Of a stretch of DNA of 64,000 nt, positions 37,081-49,092 are shown piece by piece. Origin of the DNA: Brassica napus (Eukaryota; Streptophyta; Magnoliopsida; Brassicales; Brassicaceae); assembly GCF_020379485.1 (NCBI RefSeq), contig NC_063442.1, forward strand, positions 17,804,732-17,868,731, written 5' to 3'. The position numbers and the translations under genes were made by a program. The notes under the pieces were generated by a model. That model saw only the letters and a list, made by a program, of their open reading frames with translations. It searched no databases and was not told the origin of the DNA. The stretch's first letter is position 1. Each line of letters begins with the position of its first letter.

Positions 37081-37270
37081 CAAAACAAGCAATCACATTC
37101 GAAGATACAAAGAACAAAAATATACGACATACAGAGAGAGAGAAAGTTCTAATTTGTTTCTAACAAAACATAGTAATTTAGCTAATCATCATTTTCTTAA
37201 ATTAAAATCTACTTTTTTTTATTGTTTTTACTTCTTTTTGCAAAAAGACAATCACATTCGAAGATACAAA
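37081..37270 (+). repeat. Tandem repeat unit (first full copy); further copies at 37255-37270 plus 40286-40400 and at 40385-40470
   Basis: A unit of about 165 bp contains CAATCACATTCGAAGATACA, AAGAACAA, GACATACA, GAGAGAAAGTTCTAATTTG and TTTCTAACAAA. The second copy is split by a hAT-like element and a LINE. A third, partial copy begins at about 40385, and a diverged fragment lies near 36865. Confidence 0.7.
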
Positions 37271-37808
37271 TAGGGGTGAACAAAATATCTATAAATTTTG
37301 ATTCAATTTGTTTTCCGTTTTGATTTGAACTGAAAAATCTGGATATTCGTAACTATACGATGAAAACAAATATTAAGATCTAATATCCGTAAGAAACGAA
37401 GAAAATTACAAATAATAATATTTATAGGATTTGGTATTCGATTCAGTTCGTTATATGAATATAAATACATATATTAAAGAATTATATATGTACATTATAT
37501 AATTATTATCTATTTATGTAAGTTTTACAATACTTTATTTATGAAATTGACAATTTTAGTTTTAGAATTATAGAAAGTAAATAAATGTTTACTCTCATAA
37601 AATATTACTAGTTATATTATTTTGGATTATTTAATTTATCTGTACGGATTGAATCGGATGATATCTGGTTAAAAATATAAATTTTGTGGATATTCAGATA
37701 TCCGGATACTACAAATCGAATCATATCGGATAACTGATTATTCGGACGAAATGGATCAGATAACAAACACTTTTAAAACTCCGGATATTTGATTTGTGTC
37801 TACCCTGA
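37271..37808. mobile_element. hAT-like non-autonomous element
   Basis: Left end TAGGGGTGAACAAAATATC and right end (reverse complement) TCAGGGTAGACACAAATC are similar. Flanks GATACAAA and AATACAAT share ATACAA, the expected sequence at this point of the interrupted tandem unit. Ends are degenerate, so this is an old insertion. Confidence 0.5.
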
Positions 37809-37831
37809 ATACAATGAACAACAATGTATGA

Positions 37832-40257
37832 TTAAAGCTAGGAAACGACAGGCTACTTCCTACATGGCAGTTAAAACGGATATCACAAAGGCATATGACA
37901 GACTTGAATGGAGGTTTTTGGCAGAGACGATGAAGGCTATGGGTTTTGATCAGAAGTGGATTGGTTAGATTATGGAATGCATTTCATCAGTGAGATATTC
38001 AGTGTTGATTAATGGAAAGCCTGAAGGATATATCACACCAGAAAGAGGATTAAGACAAGGTGATCCACTATCACCCTATCTGTTTATATTGTGTGCGGAG
38101 GTACTCTCACATCAGATGCAACAAGCAATGGTAGATAGATCTTTAATGGGAGTCAAGATTTCGAACAATGCCCCTGCAGTGAATCACCTTTTATTTGCTG
38201 ATGATTCCTTATTCTTCTCTCTGGCTAATCTTAAAGCTGCAAGGAAACTCAAGAACATCTTCAAGTTATATGAGGAAGTCTCGGGACAAGCTATCAATCT
38301 TAGCAAATCAGCGATCACTTTTGGAGCTGAGGTTAATCTCAGAGTGAAAACTTTAATGAGGAATACTCTTGGGATTCATAATGATGGAGGTATTGGAAAA
38401 TATTTGGGATTGCCAGAGCAATTTGGAACAAAGAAGAGTGAGATGTTTGTGTATATTGTGGAGAAAGTGAAGGCAATAACTCAAAGCTGGAAACAGAAGC
38501 ACTTATCCCATGGGGGAAAGGAAGTTCTGTTGAAAGCAGTGGCTCTGGCAATGCCTATTTACTCTATGAATATCTTTCGATTGCCAAAAGAAATCTGTGA
38601 AGAAATCAACTCCATATTGGCTAGATTTTGGTGGGGATCAGGAGAACGTAAAGGGCTTCACTGGTATGCCTGGAAAAGAGTTAGCGTTCCTAAAAGTGAA
38701 GGAGGACTTGGATTTAGAGATTTGGAAGTTTTTAACCAAGCATTACTGAGTAAACAGGTATGGCGGATAATACAGAATCCTAATTGTCTCATGGCTCGTA
38801 TTCTAAAAGCAAGATATTTCTCTGATGGGGATATATTAAAAGCTAAGTTGAAGAAGAAGGCTTCTTATGCTTGGAAATCTATCTTGTATGGTCGGGATCT
38901 ATTGATAAAAGGAATGCGATATATTGTGGGAGATGGATCTCAAGTAAATATGTGGACGGACCCTTGGATACCTGATCATCCACCGAGGCCACCAAGAGCA
39001 GTTAGAAAAGTTCCTCTTGGGGAGCAAGTCAAACTTTACTTGGATCCAAATACTAATCAATGGAATGAACAGATGTTAAGACAGTTTGTGATTGAGGAAG
39101 ATGTTCAGAAGATTATGGCTTTGAAAATTAGTCCACTGGGTCAACAAGATCTTTTAGGATGGCATTATAATGAAGATGGTCTGTATACGGTCAGATCTGG
39201 CTATTGGTTAGGATCTCATCTACCGGAGAATAATCAAATTTTACCAACATTTGGTAATGTGGAGCTTAAGAAAAAGATTTGGAGAACCAAAGCCCCATCT
39301 AAACTGAAGCACTTCATGTGGAGACTACTAACCCGCAGTCTAGCAACTGGAAACAACTTGAAAAGAAGACATATTATCAGAGATGCATAATGCAGACGTT
39401 GTTGTAGTGCTGAAGAAACAGAGGATCATCTATTCTTTGAATGTCTATACGCTAAACGTATCTGGCGAGCTTCGGGTATTTCAAATATGATAATTAATAG
39501 CTCCTCCTCATCGTTGGAAGATAAAGTATCTGAATGTCTCGAAAGCTGCCTCTCCTCACAATTACACCATTTTCAAGATCTTCCTCTATGGATCTTATGG
39601 AGGCTTTGGAAGAGTAGAAATATTCTCATATTTCAAAATAAAGATACAAATTGGGGCTCCCTACTATGATTTGCAAAGAATGATGCTATGGAATGGAGAC
39701 AAAATGGGCAAGGTGATATGCACGGGAGAGGATCACAATACTCTCAGAAGAATCCAATAGGAGTGCATAATTGGAAACAACCGCAATACGGGTGGAGTAA
39801 ATGCAACACTGATGGATCATTCATCAATACAGAAATAGCTAGCTCGGCAGGTTGGATCATTAGAGATAGTGATGGAGTTTATAAAGGATCAGTACAAGCA
39901 ACTGGTAGAAGAACGCATAGTGCTTTGGAAAGTGAATTACAAGCAATACTAATGGCGCTACAACACTGTTGGAGTTTAGGCATCAATCAGCTTATAATTG
40001 AAAGTGATTGTTAGAAAGCAGTAAATATTATCAACAGCAAACAGCTTCATTTCTCTTATTACAACTGGACAAGAGAGATCAGAGCATGGATGGGTAAATT
40101 TCAAAGGATTAAATGCCAATGGATAGGAAGAGATGCAAATAAGGTGGCTGATAAGTTAGCAAAAAACAGAATGGAAGATGTCTCTTTTCGTTTTCATACA
40201 TATGTCCCAAGAACAATAACTAATTTGCTTCATGTAGATTATTTACATTCTAACTAA
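37832..40257 (+). pseudogene. LINE reverse transcriptase-RNase H polyprotein with four nonsense codons
   Basis: One frame throughout: RGLRQGDPLSPYLF, LLFADDSLFF (catalytic DD kept), NLSKSAITFGAE, GGIGKYLGLPEQFG, then RNase H (KCNTDGSF, ESELQAILMAL, ESDC, GRDANKVADKLAK). Stops at 37966-37968 (TAG), 39388-39390 (TAA), 39667-39669 (TGA) and 40012-40014 (TAG); no frameshifts. Each stop is one transition away from a Trp or Gln codon. Confidence 0.87.
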
Positions 40258-40285
40258 GTAATAAAGTGATGTTATAAAAAAAAAA
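37832..40285 (+). mobile_element. LINE retrotransposon, 5'-truncated, with 16-bp target duplication
   Basis: Bounded by exact duplications GAACAACAATGTATGA (37816-37831 and 40286-40301) with a 10-A tail at 40276-40285. It starts just before the reverse transcriptase motif KTDITKAYDR, so ORF1, the endonuclease and the N-terminal RT are missing. It is a different LINE subfamily from the 11511-14117 copy. Confidence 0.88.
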
Positions 40286-40469
40286 GAACAACAATGTATG
40301 ACATCCATAAAGAGAGAAAGTTCTAATTTGTTTCTAACAAACATAGCAATTTAGATAATAATCATTTGCCTAAATTTTTGTAAAACAAACAATCACATTG
40401 GAAGGTACAAAGAACAAGAAAATATATGACATGCACAAAGAGAGAAAGTTTGAAATTGTTTTTAATGAA

Positions 40470-41101
40470 AAAAGAAACAAATAATCAAAGACTAGATTAT
40501 TACCATATTTATAACAACAATAATTGGAAAATAGAGATTTTATTTTATTTACACAAAGGATGGAGACAAGTCAAACGGGACAAAGGTGACGGAATCGAAG
40601 TTTTATCCACAAATCGAAATTCCCCGCCGAAAATTTCAGACACAACAAAGAAACTCGTAGCCCGAAGCCTGACGTCATGTCTTCGGAAACTACGAAAAGA
40701 CCCCTAGATACTCCGTGTTGATAAAGGGGTACTCTAGTCTTTGTACACGATTCCCTCTCAACAGTCCAATCAAATTCAAAACCTCTGTTACATAATAATC
40801 CGAAGACACGACGTAAGGGAAGCTGCACGCTTATGCAACGATGTCGTTTTGTGCGAAAACTTAAAATAAAAATTTATGCCGTTTTGTCTCTTTATAATTA
40901 AAACAGTGAAAAGAAAAAAAATTGTGACGTTTATTTCCTTTCTCTGCAATTCTTCTCTTCACATCTCTCAAAAATCTTTGGCTTAACTCATCAAAAACCG
41001 ATTGTGAAATCTCTGAGTTTCCGAACATAAACTAGGGTTTTGTCTGAACGGGGTTCGTGTCGTGAGTTCACGTGAAGTAGAGTCTAGCACAAACAGTGAC
41101 T
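40470..41101 (+). promoter_or_regulatory. Promoter and 5' UTR region of the TPX2-like gene
   Basis: No separate gene seen. TTTATAATTAAAAC near 40890 could be the TATA region. A pyrimidine-rich leader (TTTCCTTTCTCTGCAATTC) and CTAGGGTTTTG (telo-box-like) precede the ATG. AACGG motifs occur but none forms a convincing mitosis-specific activator site. Confidence 0.4.
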
Positions 41102-44100
41102 ATGATGGAGGTTATAGAGAGAGATATGGGGACGGGGACGGAGACAGAGACGGATACGGATGAAGATATGGAGACAGATGAGCCAATGGTGTTCGAAGTA
41201 ACTGAAATCGATCTGGAGTATGAGTTTGATGCTGCTCGCTGGTGCGATTTCACTCGAGAGGAGTCTCCGTTGGAGTCTCGTGTTGCCGAACTCTGGTTCG
41301 AGACCGCTGAGTCTTACCCACCTTCTCGTGAGTACCGTTGAACTCCAAAGTTTAGGACTTTAATTGAAATCTAAACATCAATGTGATTGTTAATTGTGTT
41401 TAGTAGCAATCAATGACGTATTAAGATCAAAGTTTAATTTTTTCTTCTTTTTTTCTTCTAATTGATTGTGTGTGACTGTGTGTTTATTAGCTTTTGCAAT
41501 AAAACTGTTAATGATGAGAGAGGAGGTTTCTGATGAAAAGACGGAGCCTTTGTCAAAATCAGAAGATGTCCGGGACCGGGAGAGCGACATAGATATCTCC
41601 CAGGACCAGCATTGTCTAGCCACAGATGTGAATGAAACAGGTGAATTTTAATATTATGCTTGCATTACCTTTTTTTAAACTGGTTTTGTTGAAGTCCTTA
41701 CAAGTTAATGCTTTGATGTGACATTTTCAGCAAATGAAATGAAGTCTGGAGTTTTTAACTTCATTCAAAGGGGTGGTGAATTAAAGAATGTTCCAAATGA
41801 GTCTTTGCTTAAAGGTGGTCACTTTTACCATCATATCATCATGTCTATTGTTACAATCTTATTTTGTATTTTACTTCATTGATCAATACATAGTTATAGC
41901 TGCTACTTTTTTATTGTTTAGTCCTTTTTGCCTTTCTGTCCAAAATCTCACGTCCTCTACCTTTTAACCAGGACCAACGATTAGCAATCACGTACACAAT
42001 GATAAAGTAAAATGCAGAACGAAGTCAAGTGCTAGGCAGATACCAAGAGGTTCAACATTGATGAAGCCCACTGCTAGCCAATTGGCAAAACTAGATACTT
42101 CCAGGTGATTACTATTATTATGAGAATCATATATCTCTCTTGCTATTTTTCTCCTGTCAAATTTATTTTTGTTGATCTTCTAGAGTCCGTATGCAAGTGG
42201 ATAAAACTAAGGAGAAAGGCTTGTTTTCTTCATCTGGATCTGAAGCACAGGCTTCTAAAAGACAGAAGCTCGATGGAGGTCTACTTCGCAAGGTAGAGTG
42301 TTTAGTAGTTCTAAGTTTTTGTTGTGCGGAGTTGAAGTGTTTCACTAGACGCAGTAAAAAATTCTTTTTACTCAGCTTTGACATAAAATAAGCTCTTTTC
42401 ACTTTTCAGGTTGCTGAAAAGACACAGGAGATGAATTTTGTCCACAAGGCAGTCAAGAAGGTTGGCTATCTGTTTCCTGAAAACATATGAATAATTTAAA
42501 CTTGTTGTTGTGAATCGCTTAATCGAGTTGCTATGCTGTTTTACAGGACAGAACTCTTGAGAGGAACGTACAACATGGGAGGACAAAGACTACTGTCCCA
42601 CAGGAGCCTGATTTTGCAACATCACGTAGAGCAAATAGAATACGGTAAGTGCCTATAATAGATTTTGGCCTGGCTGACAGTAAATATAGTTATAGGAAAG
42701 TTCTCACCTTACAGGTTCTTGCACCAATGATTAATTTCAGGCAAAAGGACGATGCTAAGTTGGACCAGGACGCAACATCAGTATATAGATTCAAAGCACG
42801 CCCCTTCAACCGAAAAGTTAGTAGTACTATATATTTGTAGAAGCTGATTACCAAAAAAAAAAACATGGAAATCATTTTAGTTATTTTGTCCGTAGATCTT
42901 TGAGGCTCCATCGTTGCCTATTCGGAAGAAGAGCACTCCTAAACTACCAGAGTTTCAAGTAAGCATTAGAAACTAAAATAGATTTTACAGGCTTATCAGT
43001 TAATACATTTAGATTTTTATATCTTATCAGGAATTTCACTTGAAGACCTCAGAAAGAGCTATGCAACATTCATCAGCAGTATCAACGGGGAATAATTATC
43101 ATAAGGTTATGCATCAACTGAAACTTTACTAATTTTTATCAAGTTATTCACCTTACTAAATCTTTCTTTTTGACAGGGGTCGTATAAGCCTGATACGAAA
43201 GCTTTTCTTGATGGTGTTAACAGGGAACCAAGAAGGTACTACCTATATAGTATCAAAGGGTTTCTTGCTTTCTTACTCTTTTAACTCTTGTATGAAACAA
43301 TTATTTATTATTCTGTGGCCTTGAAATTCTAACAGACCGAGAGCTGCTGATATAGCTAAAGATGATGACAGAAAACACATTTTCAAAGCTCGTCCTCTTG
43401 ACAATAAGGTATACTGTTTTTATTTCCTAACGTTGTATCTGCTTTTGCTTCAAAAAATTTCATACTAATAGGTACACACACTCATATAGGATTTGTTTCT
43501 TATTAACAGATAGTTTCAAGTAGACGAGACATTGGCATTTTCAGAAAAAGCAAGCGAGAAACCACAGTTTCCTTGGTAAGAGTCAGTCCATAGATTAATC
43601 TTTACACTTGGTGTGTCTATATATATTTCAGTTTGGAGTTTCATTTGTTTCTTTCAATTGGCTCAAACTGTGTGTATTAGACACAAACTCGGGAGTTTAG
43701 TTTTCGCTCACAAAAGAAGGTTCAACAAGATTTGCCAACAGACCTTTTCAGTAAGGTAAAACTCACAGCTTTCATGATCAATTTGCTCCAAAAACATTGC
43801 TTTAACAATGGCTTAAACAAACTTACAGCTCTCTATAAAACCGGAGCTCCAGCCAAATAATGGATCTCGGTTAAGATCCCCTCAGCCTGAACAAGTAAAG
43901 GTTGCCTGCAACTTGTGAATAATCTTCATTTCATTTTACTTTCTGTCCTAACCTTATAAAATCATATTGAGTTTTTACTATCTTTGTTTCTTGGCGTAAG
44001 GGCTCCAAGGAAAATAGACTGAACTCCTTTCAAGCAGGGAATGAAGTAAGCTAATTGATTCAAGCCTCTACTACTACCATAGCCACAATAATAATATCTT

Positions 44101-44172
44101 TGATCATTTTGACTAATACTTTAGTACGTCGCAGAGAACAAGGACGGTACAAGGTGGTATATGGACCACTAG
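41102..44172 (+). CDS. TPX2-like microtubule-associated protein
   Basis: Seventeen small exons, all joining in phase: 41102-41327, 41491-41640, 41731-41814, 41972-42104, 42184-42292, 42410-42460, 42547-42644, 42741-42816, 42896-42958, 43031-43105, 43177-43235, 43336-43408, 43510-43575, 43681-43755, 43829-43900 (or 43894), 44001-44045 and 44125-44172. Acidic N-terminus (TETETDTDEDMETDE), then basic Ser/Lys-rich sequence (ASKRQKLDGG). Two TPX2-type motifs are seen, YRFKARPFNRKV and HIFKARPLDNKI, with KKSTPKLPEFQEFHLKTSER between them. This family targets Aurora kinase and nucleates spindle microtubules; this member likely acts on microtubules or the spindle. From memory it matches Arabidopsis At4g11990. 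The start is the first ATG of a tandem ATGATG. Exon 15 has two possible donors 6 nt apart (GTAAAG or GTTGCC). Confidence 0.9.
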
Positions 44173-44547
44173 GAGGTAAAGCTAGAAGCAGCTGGTGCAA
44201 CTAAACTAACAAAACAAAACATGGTTTCCTTAGGGGTTACAAGTATTACCCAAAACGAAGGCTAACATATTATGAAGAAGTCAAATCAGGGGATGTGGTG
44301 TGTGACATTATATGGTCGGCTTCATTTTGTTTTTTTGGGCAAATGAAATGTATATTGGTGGGATATTCTCCGTTCTTGACATGAATGAAATACAAAAATA
44401 GAGGTTCTAAACATCTCCTACTGCGTCTGTCAAAAAAAAAAAAAAAACATCTCCCTACTGCGTAACCAAAATATTAAAAAAATGTAGACGTATGGCCCAG
44501 TGATCTACGTGATGGAGGTAATAAATTAAGGCTTACAAAAAAGGATG
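44173..44547. other. 3' flank of the TPX2-like gene
   Basis: Probable 3' UTR and spacer, with a run of 15 A (44433-44447). No gene seen. Confidence 0.4.
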
Positions 44548-44621
44548 TGGCTTCGTCCAGGTTCGAACTGGAGACCTTCAGTGTGTTAGACTGACGTGAT
44601 AACCAACTACACCACGAAACC
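44548..44621 (-). tRNA. tRNA-Val (anticodon AAC)
   Basis: Minus-strand 74-nt cloverleaf with no intron. Acceptor stem GGTTTCG pairs with CGAAGCC (one G-T). D-loop region TGTAGTTGGTTATCA, anticodon loop CTAACAC, T-loop GGTTCGAACC shape (CCAGTTCGAACCTGG). A T run sits beyond the 3' end, as expected for a Pol III terminator. Confidence 0.93.
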
Positions 44622-44784
44622 TTGTTGTACATAAGTTTTGTTTAAAATATATAAATTGAGTTTGTTTGTTTTGTTATAAATTTATGGCCTAACAAAAAAG
44701 CCCATAAAGGCCTTACACGTACAATTTCGACATGTGGAAGTCTTATTTACTTTCCATCATCTTCCCTTTCGTGTCGTGTCATCG

Positions 44785-46256
44785 ATGTCTGGCTTTACCC
44801 TCCCCGCACGGTTGTTTCTCGCGTATCCCTCACGCGCTCTCCATCGTCTTCACCACTCAAAGCTTATGCTATACTGCAAAATGTCATCATCATCTTCTTC
44901 CTCCTCTCTCACACACTCCATCACGCTTCCGAGCCAACCCACGGAGCCTGTCAATGTCGCCGCAGCCGCGGGAGTCTCTGCCTCTGATTTCAGGCGAGTT
45001 GAGTGTTTGATCTTTCTCTCTAGACTCTCTGGTGAAAATGTTTTGTTGTAGGAACGCGATAGATTCGTCCTTGTTCAAGAATTGGCTAAGGAACTTAGAA
45101 TCAGAGACTGGAATTTTAGCTGATGGGACAATGACATTGAAGGAAGTTATCATTCAGGTATAGTTTTAATCAGATAAAAGGCCTCACACAATTAAATGTT
45201 GTAATGTAAACAGCGCTTGTCTCTTTGATTAGGGTGTTGATATGTTTGGAGAAAGAATTGGCTTTCTCAAATTCAAAGCAGATATTTTGGACAAGGAGTC
45301 TGGTCACAAGGTATCTTATCATCTTCTTGTATCTGTATTCAACCATTGTTCTACTCTTGTTTATTTCTAAGCTCAGACGCCGTTAGGTTCCAGGTATTGT
45401 GTTTGCAAGAGGACCAGCCGTAGCTGTGCTCATTCTCTTGGAGTCTGATGATGGTGAGACTTACGCGGTTCTCACTGAGCAGGTATTCATTTTTTTTTTG
45501 TGTGTGAATTGATTTATGTCGAAGTTAGTTAGTAAGATGATGTGTGTGTGTGGTATGGTTTGTTTTGTGAAGGTTAGGGTTCCTACTGGGAAGGTTGTTC
45601 TGGAATTACCTGCTGGGATGTTGGATGATGATGAAGGTGATTTTGTTGGTACTGCAGTTCGTGAGGTATGCCGATAATTCAATATCTTGAGAAGTTTAGA
45701 GTTGGAAAACTGCAAACGCAAATGATATGGCCTGCTAAACGCTTGCTTACGAACTTTGGTTGTTTTACCCGAGGTTGACAGTCTATTGGACTATGTGTTG
45801 GTTGTTTTTACATGACTGACACTTTTGCTTCGTTAGGTGGAAGAGGAGATTGGTATAAAACTAAAAAAGGAGGACATGGTTGATCTCACTGCTTTCCTTG
45901 ACCCATCTACAGGCCACCGGATCTTCCCTTCTCCCGTAATTAAAGCCATCTTTTCCTCCATGTCTTACAATGTGTGTGTAATATGGTTGGTTGTCGCTTT
46001 CTCACTTGGCGTTTCTCTGGTTCAGGGTGGCTGTGATGAAGAGATGAGCGTGTTTCTCTACAGACTTCAAGTGGAACAAGAGACAATCAAACAGCTACAA
46101 GGCAAAGAGACAGGGCTCCGCGAACATGGCGAGTTTATCAAAGTCCGACTAGTGCCGTACAGAGAGCTCTGGCGCAAAACAGCTGATGCTAAGGTTCTTA
46201 TGAGCATTGGTCTCTACGAAATGGCGCAGAGAGTGGGTCTCGTCCCCATGCACTGA
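44785..46256 (+). CDS. NUDT14: Nudix hydrolase 14, ADP-sugar pyrophosphatase, chloroplast
   Basis: Hydrolyses ADP-sugars such as ADP-glucose in plastids. Exons 44785-44993, 45052-45157, 45233-45310, 45387-45482, 45573-45665, 45837-45935 and 46026-46256 give about 303 residues. The N-terminus (MSGFTLPARLFLAYPSRALH) is basic and hydroxylated, like a transit peptide. Nudix box about GMLDDDEGDFVGTAVREVEEE then IGI. C-terminal GGCDEEMSVFLYR and AKVLMSIGLYEMAQR. Exon 1 to exon 2 uses a GC donor (CAG|GCGAGT); only this junction keeps the conserved SDFRNAIDSS. The last intron (45936-46025) is 90 nt, in phase 0 and without stops. The start was chosen at the ATG at 44785; an open frame upstream begins only with GTG. 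Matches Arabidopsis At4g11980 from memory. Confidence 0.95.
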
Positions 46257-47476
46257 AACTAAACTCTGTAATTTGCTCTGTTTCTTCATTTTTAAACAAA
46301 TCAAATATAAGCTGTTTGTCATTTTGCTCTGTTTATTCATTTTTCCTCTTGCTGACGTGGAACACTTCACCGCTCTCACTAGAAAAGGATAAATAGAATC
46401 AGGAAAAATAGGACAACAAATTATATATATTTGTTATGTAGTCTTGTGTGTATCATAATTTGCATAGAAAATATATTTCTAACTAGTCCTAGTGGAATTG
46501 TATTATCATATATGATCTTGTAGGTGATAATAGTCAGGGCCGGTCCAAGACTTAATTGTTGTATTTCTTTTATTCATTGAAGTATGATTTCTATTGTGAT
46601 AAGATGAAAGATAAATAATATGGTGGAATATGTAAATATGAGTTGGGGATTGTTAGTTCTTAAGACAATACACAGAAGGAAAAGTCATACAAACATTATA
46701 GCATGCCAATCTCTGTCTTTTTAACAAGAGAAAAGAGCAATGATTATCATCATCTTCTCATGCCCCCCATCATCATCATTTACCCATTTTCTCTCACCAT
46801 TAGACTTAGCTTCCATTGCTCCACATGATTTCATTAAGATCTAAACTAATACTTGACCCATGTAAATTTCCATTTGTCAATTTCTTGATTTATATATATT
46901 ACTAGAAGGGGTGCTTTTCATCTTATGATTTGTTGTGTAGTAAAATGTGTCGTATCATTTGTCCGGATTTTAATCATGGTTGGATTTAAAAGCTTCTTCA
47001 TGTTTACTTATATTTGGTATTGGTGGAAAGATGACATTTTTAGCAAAAGTTTCTAGTAAACCTTTCTCTCTTGGATAGTTTCTGATGCCAACAAAGACAG
47101 ACTTTTATTTAAGACTGTGGGGGCAAAAAAATATTGCAAATGAATCAAATGATCAAAGAATATAATCAAATCTTTCAGCTAATAAACTAATATAGGCAAT
47201 GATGTAACAAGACTACAAAGAGTAAAGTAATGTCACGAGGCTAGCAAAAAGTAGGATAATATTGTAGATGCATTATAAACATCGGCCATGCTTATTCATT
47301 ATTATGTCTTAAACAATACATAGTATATACTATATACTGATCATGTCTGTTCCCATAACACATGCCAAGAAAGTAACACACAATCAATCTCTTGCTCTCT
47401 CTCTTCCTGGCCATTTCTCTCTTCCAACCCTTAAATAAACTTAAAATCTTCTCAGAATCTTGTGGATCCTGCTCAC
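46257..47476. other. Intergenic region
   Basis: No gene supported. CAGGGCCGGTCC near 46536 resembles a transposon terminus but no partner was found. CCTTAAATAAAC just before 47440 may be the TATA region of the next gene. Confidence 0.4.
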
Positions 47477-48418
47477 ATGGGCTCCATACCATTTATCTTC
47501 ATCATCCTTCTCTTCCATTTACAGAAATCAAAACCTCAGACGATCCAATCAGCACATCTCCTTGATCTAATGATCAGAGATTACACCATCAGAAACTTCA
47601 ACATACATGTCAAGACAGGCACGGTCCAGAAAATTCATCTTCCAGCAAATTTCTCATCCATTGATATCGATACGGCTAAGTTTAGATGCGGGAGTTTGAA
47701 GAGACACGGTGCAAGAATAGGAGAGTTTCACTTTGGTCCGGGCTTGAGTGTGCAGCCATGTGTTGAGAGAGTGATTCTGGTGAGACAGAACTTGGGTCTT
47801 AACTGGTCTTCTTCTATTTACTCAACCGGTTATAACTTAACCGGTTACAATTACCAGCTCGTGACTCCGGTTCTCGGTTTATTGGCTTACAATTCTAACC
47901 CGGACGGTGTGGCTGTGAACCCTTATGAAGTAAACTTAATGGGCACAGAGAAAGACCATATTCTGATAGATTTCTTGAGCATCAAGTCAAGTGGTAGCCC
48001 TAGGAGTGTAAATTCCTCTCTATTGTGTGCGTGCTTCACAAGTAACGGTAACATAACGTTCAAAGAGCAAGTTTCAGCCTATGTTTGCTTGGGAACAGCA
48101 CAGGGGCATTATGCGCTCGTGGCTAAACATCATGATGGTAGTGGTGGTGGTGGGGTGATAACGCCGTCGTCTTCACCTGGTGTAAATAACGGGGGAGGTG
48201 GGAAGTTGAGCCGGTGGAAAGTGGCGGTAGGGAGTGTGATTGGGTCAGTGATTGGAGCGTTGCTGCTAGGGTTATTGGTGGTGGCGATGTTAGTGAAAGG
48301 TAAGAAGAAAGCGATGAGAGAAGAGATAGAGCAGAGAGCTTATGAAGAAGAAGCACTTCAGGTTTCAATGGTGGGTCACGTTAGGGCTAATCCCAATAAT
48401 AGGTACAGTAGCAAGTAA
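47477..48418 (+). CDS. DUF1191 single-pass membrane protein
   Basis: Intronless, 313 residues. Signal peptide MGSIPFIFIILLFHLQ, then an extracytoplasmic DUF1191 domain with AHLLDLMIRDYTIRNF and GEFHFGPGLSVQPCVERVIL near its start. Possible N-glycosylation sites include NFSS, NWSS, NLTG and NSSL. A Gly/Ser-rich linker (GSGGGGVITPSSS) precedes the membrane segment (VGSVIGSVIGALLLGLLVVA). A short basic and acidic cytosolic tail follows (KGKKKAMREEIEQRAYEEE). The plant-specific family has no established biochemical function. The ATG at 47477 is used rather than an upstream GTG because it leads straight into a signal peptide. Matches Arabidopsis At4g11950 from memory. Confidence 0.92.
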   Translation: MGSIPFIFIILLFHLQKSKPQTIQSAHLLDLMIRDYTIRNFNIHVKTGTVQKIHLPANFSSIDIDTAKFRCGSLKRHGARIGEFHFGPGLSVQPCVERVILVRQNLGLNWSSSIYSTGYNLTGYNYQLVTPVLGLLAYNSNPDGVAVNPYEVNLMGTEKDHILIDFLSIKSSGSPRSVNSSLLCACFTSNGNITFKEQVSAYVCLGTAQGHYALVAKHHDGSGGGGVITPSSSPGVNNGGGGKLSRWKVAVGSVIGSVIGALLLGLLVVAMLVKGKKKAMREEIEQRAYEEEALQVSMVGHVRANPNNRYSSK

Positions 48419-49092
48419 CAACATAACTTAATAGTTAGATCCTCCTTAATCATCATTTGTTTTCCATTTTTAGTGTTATTTGAGCTTCTTATAAATGTTG
48501 TAGTGTGATTTGTAAGATCTATTTCTTTCTTTTTTTGAATGACATGTTAAATTTAGATGTAAGATCTGTCTCACTATCTAGGAGATATAATATATGCATG
48601 GAATTAACTGTTCAGAAAATGAGTAACTTTTTTTTTTTTTTTTTGAACATTTTCTTCAGAAAATGAGTAATTGATCAAGGTATTGTTACTTCAACCTGTT
48701 TTGGGTCAGTTAATTAATTTAAGAGCATATTAATAGAATATGTAATCTTTATTTATACGTTTTAAGTATAAACACTTATGAATTGGATGAAAACTCGAGG
48801 AATTTATAGCGAAAAGATTCTTTTGACTAGAGTTTTCTTTTAAATTTGTATTGACAGTGGTTAGATGAATTTTATAGTTACAAGTTTTTTTGGACCACCA
48901 CAATGTTTTACAGCGACTTCAGTTCTAAACCCCGCCCTGTAATATTAGTTTCGTCTAAAACATTATAAATCATGTGATTTCTTAATTTTGTTTTGGTTAT
49001 TTTTTCCCAGTCGAACTAGTAACAACACTTTGTATTATTTTTTATACAAGGCTTAAAACCCACGTATTTAGCAGGTAGACAATAGCTCCTCC
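48419..49092. other. Intergenic region
   Basis: 3' flank of the DUF1191 gene, a T18 run near 48630, and AT-rich DNA with a short direct repeat (AGAAAATGAGTAA at about 48614 and 48658). No gene seen. Confidence 0.4.
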
